Shown here in pieces: positions 9,103 through 20,000 of a stretch of 64,000 nt of DNA (positions within the stretch are counted from its first letter, which is position 1; every line of letters begins with the position of its first letter). The position numbers were made by a program, and so were the translations under genes. The stretch is taken from contig NZ_JACVVP010000014.1 in the NCBI RefSeq assembly GCF_014534745.1, positions 1 to 64,000 on the forward strand, in the 5' to 3' direction. This DNA is from Flammeovirga sp. EKP202 (GTDB lineage Bacteria > Bacteroidota > Bacteroidia > Cytophagales > Flammeovirgaceae). Below the pieces are notes generated by a model. That model searched no databases. It was not told the DNA's origin and was given only the letters and a program-made list of their open reading frames with translations.

Positions 9103-9267
9103 GTTTTGTAGAACATATAAAATATTACTTTAATATTTAACTATTTTTTGAAGGAGAGTGTCAGTTGAATGTACTTAAAGTAAGTACAAACATTCTTTTA
9201 TTGATCTTTAGCATTTCAATGAGCAATCTAGCACCTCAAATTTTAAAAAGGAAGTTAAGGTTTAGGA

Positions 9268-9302
9268 TAGCCCCCAAAAAACATGACTTTAGTCGGGGGC
9301 TA
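9268..9302. repeat. REP-like palindrome, family Q copy 1
   Basis: Arms TAGCCCCC (9268-9275) and GGGGGCTA (9295-9302) enclose CATGACTTTAGTC, itself partly palindromic (GACT-TT-AGTC). The GACTnnAGTC core between C-runs and G-runs recurs at 13696-13715. It is the main feature of the 406-bp gap 9103-9508, where no convincing gene is present. Confidence 0.55.
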
Positions 9303-9508
9303 CGTAATGAGAAATACTTTATTGTCTTTTATCCTCCTCCACTTTTAACTAGACAATAAATGAACAAAGCCGTTTTTGGAGTATAAATCAAAAGTCATTT
9401 CCCCATATTGTACTAGTTTAGTGTACACTTCAAACGCTCTTCAAAACCATTCTTAATATAAGGCAATACATCAATAGCCTATAGAAGTGATATAAATGAT
9501 CTTAACTT

Positions 9509-12500
9509 ATGATTTCCAATTATTTCACCTCAACTAAATTCAACTTCTCCAAAAGTCATATTCTTTTTATTGTATTACTTCACTTTTCAATAAGCCAAAG
9601 AGGAAATGCATCCCCCGTTCAGGAATTAAATGATGAGATCAAAAAAGTAAAGGATATTGCCCAATTGGATATTCGAGATGTGTTTAAAGATTCCAAAGGT
9701 TTTTTATGGCTGGCGACTTCCGATGGATTGGTTCGGTACAATGGTCTGGATAGTAAAATTTATAGGGTGGGGAAATCTGAAAACACGATTGGCAGTAATA
9801 TGACCCGAAAAATCACTGAAGACAAATGGGGGAATATATGGGTGTCGACTTTCGGTAAAGGGCTTTCAAAGTTGGATATAAAGAAAGAGAAGTTTACCAA
9901 TTATACGATGGAGAGTGAAGAGGATTATAGAATAGAGACCAACGATATTTCTTCTTTTTTAATGGATGATCATTGTATTTGGATAGGGAATTGGGACCGT
10001 TTAATCAGAGTCCAATTGGATGATGCAAACGATAAAATCAAAGGGAGTACTTCTATTCCTTTATCAGAAATTGATCACTCATTGCATCAAGTGGTGGTAC
10101 AAACTATTTTTAAAGGGAAGGACAATGAAATTTGGCTGGGATTAAATACGGGTTTAGTTCGAATCAATAACAGTCTTCAAGATTTACATTTGATGGACTA
10201 TGATAAAACTCCTGGGAATGTCTCTGACATGACTTATTGCGAAGGGCAAATCATTACTTCAGGTGAGTTTATCTCCTTATTAAAACGTAAAAATCAATCG
10301 GAGTTTTCTTTAAGGGACTTAACTTATAATTCAGGTCAGACGATTGCTTATCACGATGGCATAGTATGGGTGGGCAATCGAAAAGGTGTCTTTGCTTATG
10401 CCTATCAACAACAACAATTACAGCTCTTAGAACACTTTCAAACGTCTAGTAATAATGGTAGGTCTCATCATCCTGTCACTTCAATTAGTATAGATAAAAA
10501 TCAAGTTTGGGTGGCCACAACGGGAGGAGGTGTCTATTGTATCTCTGATCCCAATCTCCTGTTTGAGCATTATCAGCAGACTAATAAGAATTCATTATTT
10601 GATGATCATATCAAAGCAATTTTTGAGGACAGCAAGCAAAACCTTTGGATTGGTACTGAAATAGGTGGTCTCAATTATCTTATTGGGAAGAACAAATACA
10701 ACTATGAAAACGGGTTTGGACAGCTTTCAATTAAAAATTACCCAGATAAAAACAGCCGGGTATATGCTATTGCAGAACAGCACTTACCGCATTCGAAAAT
10801 GAGAAATAAGCTCATTTGGTTAGGGACTACTTTTCCTACTTTTTTAGTGGCATTAGACCCCAACACGATGAAGCTGTTGCCTCAGTCTCCTTTAGCCAAA
10901 AAACTAGGGTTTGTGTTTGATATCGAAGTCCAAAACGATTCTGTTTTATGGTTAGGTACTTATAACGAAGGGTTGTGGCGACTGGAAACCAATCAAAATG
11001 GGGAAATAAGAAGTGCTCAACAGTTTGATTCTAATAAGGAGAATGGAGGGTTGACGTCAGATATTATCCGCAGTATTTTATTGGATTCCAATGGAAACCT
11101 ATTCGTCGGAACAGACAAAGGATTGAACTTCATTCCAAAGGAAGAATTGAATAAACAACATCCTAAGATCTATACATATAGAGAAGGGAAAACGAAATAC
11201 GATCTTCCTAGTGAATACCTCCTTAAGATTTTTGAAGCGAAGAATGGGACAATTTGGATCGGAACGATTGGGGGTGGATTAATACATTTTGATACTGTAG
11301 AGAAGGATAGAAGAATAGTATTTAACGCTATCACAACTGAAGAAGGGTTGGTGAGTAACTCCATCAAGTCAATGGAGGAAGATGAGAAAGGCTGTTTATG
11401 GCTCAGCAGTAATCAGGGATTGATCAAATATGATCCTGCGTCTCATAAATTTGTCAATTACTATGAATCGGATGGGCTTCAGGCCAATGAATTTGAAGAT
11501 TTGGTGAGTTGCAGACGTAAAGATGGGCAAATGCTGTTTGGTGGTGTTAATGGACTCAATACGTTTTATCCCTCCCAAATTGTAAATGATAGTACTCGCC
11601 CTAATTTGTACTTTTCAGAGCTTCAAATCTTAAATGAAACGATAGCACCCAATAAAAAATATAATCAGAAGGTCATTCTTAAAAACAGCATTGAACATAC
11701 AGACAAAATCAATTTGAGTCATTCTCAAAATAGCTTTACCCTCTCTTTTGAAGCCTTTCAGTTCAATAGTCAGCACAAAGTGAAATTTCGATACAAGTTA
11801 GAAGGGTTTGATGAAAAATGGACGGTCACAAGAAATGATAGCCGTCAGGCGAAATATACCAACATACCTGCAGGGAAATATACCTTAAAAGTGAATGCAG
11901 CAAATAGTGATGAAGTATGGTTAGACCACCCCATAACATTGGAAATTAATATTGCGAGGCATCCTTTATTGAGTGTTTGGGCTTTAGTTTTGTATGGTTG
12001 CTGTTTTGTAGTTCTTGGCGGTTTAATCTTCACAATTTACAATCGTATCCGAAAACAAAAAAGAGAGGTGTTTATTGCTGAATTGGAAAAGAAAAATGCA
12101 GAGGAAACGGCCCAATCTAAACTTCGTTTTTTTACTAATATCTCTCATGAATTTAGAACACCGCTTACGTTAATTACTATCCCCTTAGATCGGTTAATCA
12201 ACGCTATTGATTTAACGGCAAACGAAAGAAATCAACAATTAAAAATAATCAAGTACAACGCTGATTTGATGCTCCGCTTGGTAAACCAAATTCTAGATTT
12301 TCGAAAACTAGAGCAAAATAAAATTCAGCTTTCCATGCAATCCATCAATATTGTAAAGTTTATCAATACAATTTTTGACGGCTTTCAACCCTTAGCAGAA
12401 AATAAGGAAGTGACACTTCAATTTATAGCAGAGCAAGATGAAATAAACATGTCGTTTGATCCTGACTTTCTCGAAAAAATAGTCAATAATCTATTGTCCA

Positions 12501-13666
12501 ATGCCATCAAGTTTACACCTAAAAAGGGTATGGTGACTTTAACAATTCAGTCTTTCCAAAATAAGGTTTTGATTCAAGTATCGGATACTGGGATTGGTAT
12601 TAATGAAAATGATCAGCAACACTTGTTCAAGAGGTATTTTCAAAAGTCGGAGAAGAATAAGTTTTACAGAAATGGAAGCGGTATTGGACTGAACTTAATT
12701 AAAAATTTGGTGGAGCTACATAATGGAACAATTGAAGTTGATAGTGAAGAGGGAAAAGGAGCGATTTTTAAAGTCTATCTCCCTAAAATTAATGAGGGAA
12801 CGATAACGGAAGAGCTTTCAAAGGAAATGTATATAGAAGAGACACCACCAAGGTTTTCCATCGAAACCATAAAAGATGAATTATTGACTTCTTCTAAAAA
12901 ATATAATTTTCTGATAGTGGAAGACAATGAGGAATTGAGAGCCACGATTGCTTCTATTTTTAATAAAAACCATCGTGTGATTGAAGCAGAAGATGGACTT
13001 CAAGGTTATGAGCAATGTGTAGAACACCTGCCAGATATTGTGATTAGCGATGTCATGATGCCTAAAATGAATGGTTTGGAACTACTTCATACCATCAAGA
13101 ATGATTTAAAAGTCTCCCATATTCCCGTTGCTTTATTGACCGCTAAAAGTACCAATGAGAATAAAATTGAAGGTTTAATGGAAGGAGCAGATGCTTATGT
13201 TTCAAAACCATTCGATCAAAATGTATTGTACTCTATGGCCTTTTCCATTCTTAAAAATAGAGAGCGTTTGATAGAAAAATTTGATAGAGAAATTAAAATC
13301 AATCCTTCCTTAATCTCCAAAACTGCCCCTGATGTAGCGTTTATTGAAAAGATCCTTTCCATTATTGAAAATAACCTTGACGATACCTCCTTTAACGTAG
13401 ATCGATTGGCAATAGAATACGGTCTGTCGAGAAATCATTTAAATAAAAAGATCAAAGCCTTAACAGGGGAAACTTCCGTGACATTTATTAGAAATATCCG
13501 ATTGAAACATGCAGCCGAATTATTCCGTAATGGCAACACCAATATTTCTGAAGTAACCTGGAAAGTAGGCTATTCTGATCTAGGAACTTTTAGAAAACGA
13601 TTCAAAGAGAAATTCGGTGTAAGTCCATCTGAATTTGTACAGGAAGGTGAAAGTAAAGTCAATTAA
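9509..13666 (+). CDS. Hybrid two-component system sensor/regulator (HTCS)
   Basis: 1385 aa. Order: signal or uncleaved anchor (about 15-32); a periplasmic double beta-propeller with reg_prop repeats such as DSKGFLWLATSDGLVRYN and DEKGCLWLSSNQGLIKYD (about 45-735); Y_Y_Y domain (about 745-815); membrane helix (about 825-845); HisKA with NISHEFRTPLT (H880); HATPase with NNLLSNAIKFTP and DTGIGI (about 980-1095); receiver with ISDVMMPKMNG (D1181) and an SKPF lysine; AraC-type HTH at the C-terminus (about 1285-1385). HTCS proteins sense oligosaccharides in the periplasm and activate nearby polysaccharide genes. The GH86 gene 432 bp downstream, same strand, is the obvious target. All catalytic motifs look intact. 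Confidence 0.95.
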   Translation: MISNYFTSTKFNFSKSHILFIVLLHFSISQRGNASPVQELNDEIKKVKDIAQLDIRDVFKDSKGFLWLATSDGLVRYNGLDSKIYRVGKSENTIGSNMTRKITEDKWGNIWVSTFGKGLSKLDIKKEKFTNYTMESEEDYRIETNDISSFLMDDHCIWIGNWDRLIRVQLDDANDKIKGSTSIPLSEIDHSLHQVVVQTIFKGKDNEIWLGLNTGLVRINNSLQDLHLMDYDKTPGNVSDMTYCEGQIITSGEFISLLKRKNQSEFSLRDLTYNSGQTIAYHDGIVWVGNRKGVFAYAYQQQQLQLLEHFQTSSNNGRSHHPVTSISIDKNQVWVATTGGGVYCISDPNLLFEHYQQTNKNSLFDDHIKAIFEDSKQNLWIGTEIGGLNYLIGKNKYNYENGFGQLSIKNYPDKNSRVYAIAEQHLPHSKMRNKLIWLGTTFPTFLVALDPNTMKLLPQSPLAKKLGFVFDIEVQNDSVLWLGTYNEGLWRLETNQNGEIRSAQQFDSNKENGGLTSDIIRSILLDSNGNLFVGTDKGLNFIPKEELNKQHPKIYTYREGKTKYDLPSEYLLKIFEAKNGTIWIGTIGGGLIHFDTVEKDRRIVFNAITTEEGLVSNSIKSMEEDEKGCLWLSSNQGLIKYDPASHKFVNYYESDGLQANEFEDLVSCRRKDGQMLFGGVNGLNTFYPSQIVNDSTRPNLYFSELQILNETIAPNKKYNQKVILKNSIEHTDKINLSHSQNSFTLSFEAFQFNSQHKVKFRYKLEGFDEKWTVTRNDSRQAKYTNIPAGKYTLKVNAANSDEVWLDHPITLEINIARHPLLSVWALVLYGCCFVVLGGLIFTIYNRIRKQKREVFIAELEKKNAEETAQSKLRFFTNISHEFRTPLTLITIPLDRLINAIDLTANERNQQLKIIKYNADLMLRLVNQILDFRKLEQNKIQLSMQSINIVKFINTIFDGFQPLAENKEVTLQFIAEQDEINMSFDPDFLEKIVNNLLSNAIKFTPKKGMVTLTIQSFQNKVLIQVSDTGIGINENDQQHLFKRYFQKSEKNKFYRNGSGIGLNLIKNLVELHNGTIEVDSEEGKGAIFKVYLPKINEGTITEELSKEMYIEETPPRFSIETIKDELLTSSKKYNFLIVEDNEELRATIASIFNKNHRVIEAEDGLQGYEQCVEHLPDIVISDVMMPKMNGLELLHTIKNDLKVSHIPVALLTAKSTNENKIEGLMEGADAYVSKPFDQNVLYSMAFSILKNRERLIEKFDREIKINPSLISKTAPDVAFIEKILSIIENNLDDTSFNVDRLAIEYGLSRNHLNKKIKALTGETSVTFIRNIRLKHAAELFRNGNTNISEVTWKVGYSDLGTFRKRFKEKFGVSPSEFVQEGESKVN

Positions 13667-13695
13667 TATTCTTGAAATAAGGTGAAATATCGTGC

Positions 13696-13836
13696 CCCAC
13701 GACTGAAGTCATGGGCTTATGGGTGGATATTCTTGTTTTCGAAATTAAATATAAACTTGATGTATTTCGAAGACTTACTATGATTTAAAATAGAAAAAAG
13801 GGATGCCCACCCAACAGTCCATAATTTCAATTATGG
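13696..13836. repeat. REP-like palindromes, family Q copy 2
   Basis: CCCACGACT (13696-13704) pairs with AGTCATGGG (13707-13715) with one mismatch. A second palindrome, CCATAATT/AATTATGG (13819-13836), follows. GGGTGG near 13720 and CCACCC near 13810 could close a larger loop. It lies between the HTCS and GH86 genes, 30 nt past the HTCS stop, and may end that transcript. Confidence 0.5.
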
Positions 13837-13910
13837 GTCTGCAAAACACCTCACCAAAAACTAATAATCCTCTCGTAAATATTTAAAAATGAATCTTTTA
13901 TACACTTAAA

Positions 13911-13976
13911 GTGTAAATACCTACGCTATTCGTATCAAATACCTAGGGTGTAAATCTGCCTAAAATTCTAAGTTTG
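13911..13976 (+). promoter_or_regulatory. Candidate HTCS operator and -7 element of the GH86 gene
   Basis: The 9-mer AAATACCTA occurs twice in direct orientation (13915-13923 and 13937-13945), a 22-bp period or about two helical turns. GTGTAAAT also occurs twice (13911-13918, 13948-13955). The promoter-like TAAGTTTG lies at 13969-13976, with no TTG at the -33 position. A weak -33 box with direct repeats just upstream is what an activator-dependent promoter looks like. That the HTCS binds here is inferred. A small palindrome TACACTT-A-AAGTGTA overlaps the left side (13901-13915). Confidence 0.45.
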
Positions 13977-14098
13977 AGTATGATGAAAATAGCTTTTTGG
14001 GGGGTATTTTTTTAGTGATTGACATATCTATTTCCCCTCTTTCAAAAACCTCTTTTCTAGAACTAAACAAGAATTATTATTTGAAATGAAATGTTATT

Positions 14099-17000
14099 AT
14101 GAAGATTAAAACGACTTTTTTAAGAAGTGTTCTTCAATTCCTCTTTCTCTTTATTTCTATTGGAGCAATGGCTCAAAATGTACAGGTAGATGTGAACCTA
14201 AATATGGTTCATTCTGTAGAAGGAATATCAGATTTTGGAAGAGATAGACACATTACGGTTCACTCTGCAGCAACAGAAAGAGACTGGGATGGACAAGAAG
14301 ACAAACTCGACTACTTTATCAATGACCTAGATGTGTATTGGGGAAGAGATAACGGTGCGGCGAGCTGGAAATTCTCTGATACGCCAGAAGATCCTAACCG
14401 TCCTAACAAACCTGATGTTTCAGCAATGAAGTTTAAAGCTGAGGAGCTAATAAACTGGTATGAAAGTAAACTGAATGCGAAACAATACGAAGGAAAAGGT
14501 TTCATGATTCAGGGAACTAATCCTCATCCCACTTACCCGACTTTAGACTGGGGAGAAAGAGGTAAAACGTGGCACGGTTGGCAACCTTTGGAAGTGGAAA
14601 CTTCTGCAGAATGGGTGACGGAATACCTAGACCACTATTTTGCGAAATCTCCAGGAGAAAAAGGAGAGCCATTACCAGATTATTGGGAAGTAATTAACGA
14701 ACCTGATATGGAGATGATGGTCGGCGGAAAAAGCTGGATCTATGCAAGTAGCCAAGAGAAGCTATGGGAATACCATAACCTCGTAGCAGAAGGTGTGAAA
14801 AATCGTTTAGGCGATAAAGCACCGAAGATTGGTGGTATGACTTGGGGTATGCACGATTTCTATTGGAAAGATGGGATCAATAGAGTAGCAGACAATCAAT
14901 ATGAACAATGGTTCTCTGATGATCTAATGCCTTATTTACAAGAAATGACAGCTTCAACTGTAAACGATACTAGAACAAAAGATTGGTATCAATGGGATGT
15001 GATGTGGCAGGGCTTTATTGATAATTGTGGTGATAACATGGATTTCTATGGTATCCATATTTATGATTGGTCAGTAGGTGAAAGAGGCAAAGGCGTGATC
15101 CGTACAGGTGGTCATGTAGAAGCCATGTTAGACATGTTGGAATGGTATGATATCCATAAATTCGGCAAGAAAAAAGACATTGTTTTATCTGAATTTGGTG
15201 CAGTTTCAAGCTGGATCAACAACCAAGAAATGGAAAGAAAAGCATGGGAGAATTTACGTCCTTTCAATGGCATGTTTATGCAATTTTTGGAGCGCCCTTC
15301 TCAAGTGGTTTATTCTATGCCTTTCGCCCCTGTAAAAGCAGAATGGGGAGACGTAAGAGATGCCAACGGCAATGTAACAACAAGATACGGTTCTGTATTA
15401 ATGGACAGAGTAGATCCAAACTGTACGGCTTATGATGCTTCTTGTGAGTGGGTTTGGACTGACTTTGTAAAATGGTATGAACTATGGAGAGATGTGGATG
15501 GAACTCGTATCGATACCAAAGCAACAGATAGAGATATTCAAGTAGATGCTTATGTCGACAATAATAAAGTATACCTTATCGTCAACAACTTACAGTTTGA
15601 TGAAGCAACTGTTGATTTAAATATTTTTGATACGGAGGCTACAAAAGTACAGTATGTCGATAAGAGATACATGTATTATGATGAAAATAAGGGAACAACA
15701 GGTGGAGTATCTTTAGATGAAACACGATTAAATACCGCTCCTGGCTCAATGACAATTTCTGGTGGTGGAACAGTGATTCTAGTGTACAATTTTGAAAAAG
15801 ATGTAGTACTGGATCAAACATCAATTGAAGAGAAATACATGAGTGTGGCACTCAATAACGAGACGACAGCAATTGGTGGTTTATTATTTAGAAAGGAAGT
15901 ACCGGGCCGTACACCAATGACCACTCAAATCAACAATGTAGTAGTTCCAAGCCAAGGTGAAGCAACGTTAAGATTCTCGGGTAAATTCCCTGAAAATGCG
16001 ATGGTTCCAGCTTATATTACCGTGAATGGAAATGATTTAGAGTATACGACAGATTGGAGAGGAGAGTACGAGGATTCAAGAAACTTTTGGTTTGGTACCA
16101 TGGAAGTAGATGTTCCATTAGAGTATTTACAAGAAAGCAATGAAGTGACGATCGAAATCCGTGGAAATAAAGTAACCTATACTACGGTTTCTCTTCAAGT
16201 ATTTGATATGTCTGCAACACCTGCCCGTTCTTCAAATTCATCCAACTTGATTGCTTTAACGGATATTTCTATCACCAACGAAGCCTTTGATTTGATGAAT
16301 GGAAAGACAGAAGCGTTGGAAGTGGCCTTCACTCCTGAAAATGCAACCAATAAAAAGATCACTTGGACATCATCAGATGATACTAAAATCGCAGTGGATG
16401 AGTTTGGAATGCTAACGTCTAATGCAGATGCTGGAGAGGTGACGATTACTGCAACTGCAGAAGATGATGCGATTGTCAAATCTGTTGTAGTGACTGCAGT
16501 TCCATATGCATCAACTCCAATTACTGAAGTTTCTATTGCACAAGGAGCAACATTCGAAACCGAAGTAAATATCACGACGCCATTATCAGTCAATGTCCTT
16601 CCTGAAGCGGCTGAGAATTATGAAGTGGTGTGGTCAAGTTCTAATGAAAACGCTGTAAAAGTAGATGCTTTTACGGGAAAAATTCAAGGGTTAACCATTG
16701 GCGGTACAGCAAAAATAACGGCAACTGTTGTCGATACAGAAAATGGAGGTACAGTATTTACGGATGATATTGATGTCTCAGTAATGATCAGTGGTACAGA
16801 AGAGGTGTATTGTTTTGATTACGACGAAGCTTTAATCGGTAATGATGTTTACACATTTGATATTGGTGTAAATGCTTTGTCGAATAGAACTGTTAAGGCT
16901 GAATTACTAAAAGGAACAACCGTTTTAGGTGATGCCGAAGAGACGTTGACAAAAAATGGAGAGCAGTATTTCCCAATCACAATTCAGTTAGATCAATTGG

Positions 17001-20000
17001 CTGAAATAGGAACAGACTATTCTTTAAAGTTGTCTTTATTGGATGGAAACTCCACGTTGTCTACTTGCGAAAGCATGTTGTCTATTGCAGCTCCAATTTT
17101 ACCTACTTCAATCACAGTAAAAGATGGTTTAAGAACAGTTCAAGTGGGAGGTACATTAACGATTGAAACGGATGTAATTCCAGAAAGTGCGTTTGATAAA
17201 TCAGTGAACTGGGAAATCGTTTCTGGTGCTGATGTCATCTCAATTGAAAATGGTGTGATTACAGGGTTAAAGGCAGGAACAGCAGAGATCAAAGGGGTAG
17301 CCAATGCTGATAATTCAGTAGAAACTTCAAATCTTACCATCACTTGTCAGGCGGAAGCTGTAGTCGTTCTTCCTACAGAAATTCTTTTAGCGAAGCGAAC
17401 AGCAGTATTCCCTAACAGTACTTTACCAATGGAAATTGTTGGGTTTATTCCTGATTATACCAATGCCAAAGAAGTCAACTGGACAGCGAGTAGTAATCTT
17501 GTGAGTATTGATGAAAACGGAGTTGTTACAGCTGGGAATACTGAAGGCAAAGTGACAATTACTGCCACTTCAAAAGAAGCACCTTCTGTATCAGCATCTT
17601 TAGAATTGACGGTAGGGAATGTACTCTATATTGAGGCAGAGGATTTCGATGAGAAATTTGGAGATGAATTAGGCATTTATGAACCATCAGCCGGAGTGAA
17701 AGGTATTAACGCAGTAAAAACAGGAAACTATGTGGTGTATCACATCTACTTCCCTGCTGAAGGAGATTATTCAGCAACTTTCTTTGCTGGAACAGCTTCT
17801 GCTGATTCAAAGCTCGATTTATATGTAGATAGTCAGTTACAAGGAGGGACAGCAATCAACAATAATGGTTGGGATAACTTCGAACCGTATGAATTGGCTG
17901 AGACAATTTCAATTGCTTCTGCAGGCGTTCATGAAGTAGGGGTTGTTGCATCTGGTACAACTCCATACCAATGGAACTTGGAGCACTTTGAGTTTTTGTT
18001 TAATGGAGATGTATCTTGTGAAAATTTAACGTCCATTTCCTTATCAGAAAGTATTGCTTTAACGACTTGTCAAACATCACAGGTCACATTTACCAAAATA
18101 CCTCTAACGGCTTGCGATCCAAATCAAGTGCAATGGTCAATTGATGATGAAAGTGTAGCGACTATTGATGAAAACGGACTTTTAGTCAGTGTATCGGCTG
18201 GGACTACCACGCTACGTTTAACCACTGAATTAGGAGAAGTGACCTCTCAAGTAACGATTGCAGAAGCTTCTGCACCTACATCGATTACTATTCTACCTTC
18301 AAATAGAACGATTGCAGAGGGCGTAACGCTCCAACTAAGTGCGGAAGTTTTACCAGAAGGGATTTGTAATGCAAATGTGATCTGGAATTCTTCAAATGAT
18401 GCTTTTGCTACCGTAGGTGCTACAGGACTATTAGAGGTGAAAACAGGTTCAGCAGGACAAAATGTTGAAATAACAGCTACTTCTGAAGTGGATGACACTA
18501 TTATTGGTATGGCTACATTTACCATTACTCCACCTTCTCAGGATATTGTCATCGAGGCAGAAGATTTTGATAGAACAGGAGGAACTTTTGATGATGGAAA
18601 AGTACCTTTCGGGGTAAATAAAGCAGAAGGAGTCGGAATCAATTGGGTGAATTCAGGAGACTATGTAGAATTTGATATTCAACTTGAAGCAGGAAGTTAT
18701 GAAGTGAAATATTTGATTTCATCTCCTAATGATAACGCCGAAGTGACTATTACTTTAAATGAGCAATCTATTGTTACAACAGTACCAAATAATGGTTCAT
18801 GGGATGCCTATCAAGAGTTAAAAGCGGATGGTAGTATCGAAATTACAAATACAGGAAGTTATGTATTAAAAGTCCTTGCTTCTGGGACGCAACAATGGCA
18901 ATGGAATTTGGATAAGATCATTTTAATGAAAACAGCAATTGCTGCTGACCCATGCGTAGTTTCAAACCTAACGATCACCGACGAAGATCAAACGTTAGAT
19001 ATTGATGCTACTTTTAATGTGACAGCAACAGTTGATTATACAGGAGAATGTTCAGGTGAGATTACTTGGTCATCATCAGATGAAAGTGTAGTAACCGTAG
19101 ATAGTGAAGGAAAGGTAACCGCCATAGGTTCAGGTAGTGCAAATGTTGTAGCGACTTCATCTGAAGGAGATTTCACGGATACGGTTGTATTTACAGTAAA
19201 TCAACCTGCAGTAGATCTATGTGTTGTATCTAGTGTAACGATCACCGCTGAAGATCAAACGTTAGATATTGATGCTATCTTTAATGTAACAGCAACAGTA
19301 GATTATACCGGAGAATGTTCAGGAGAAATCACATGGTCATCGTCAGATGAAAATGTAGTTACAGTAGATAATACTGGCTTGGTGACAGCAGTAGGATCAG
19401 GGAATGCAGAGGTAATAGCAAGTTCAGGAGAAAGTGATTTGACGGATAAAATTGTATTTACGGTCAATGCACCAGCCCCAATTCCTTGTGTTGTAACTAG
19501 TGTAACAATTACCGATTCAGATCAAACGTTGGATGTTGACGGTACATTTACAGTCAATGCAACCGTTGATTATACCGGAGAATGTTCAGGAGAAATCACA
19601 TGGTCATCATCAGATGAAAATGTAGTTACTGTAGATAATACTGGCTTGGTGACAGCAGTAGGATCAGGAAATGCAGAGGTAATCGCAAGTTCGAGTGAAA
19701 GTGATTTGACAGATAAAATTGTATTTACGGTCAATCCAATAATAGAAGAAATATTGGTGACAGGAGTAAGTTTATCTGAATCAAAAGTGGGTTTAATCGT
19801 TGGTGGAACACATCAATTATCAGCGACAATTACTCCAGAAAATGCCAGTAACTTGGATCATAGTTGGACCACATCAGATGATCAAGTAGTAACTGTTGAT
19901 GAATTAGGAATGATTACAGCAATATCTCCAGGTACGGCAACTGTTACTGTAACAACGGCAGATGGTGGTTTTATAGCATCAACAGAAGTAACTATAGAAG

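Noticed and set aside
9165-9359. 64-codon open frame on the plus strand
   Set aside because: It runs across the Q palindrome at 9268-9302, has no recognisable protein features after a weak hydrophobic start and lies in repeat-rich intergenic DNA.
16195-16593. 132-codon open frame antisense to the GH86 gene
   Set aside because: Antisense shadow of low-complexity BIG2 coding DNA rich in Thr/Ser/Val codons; no start signal or family.
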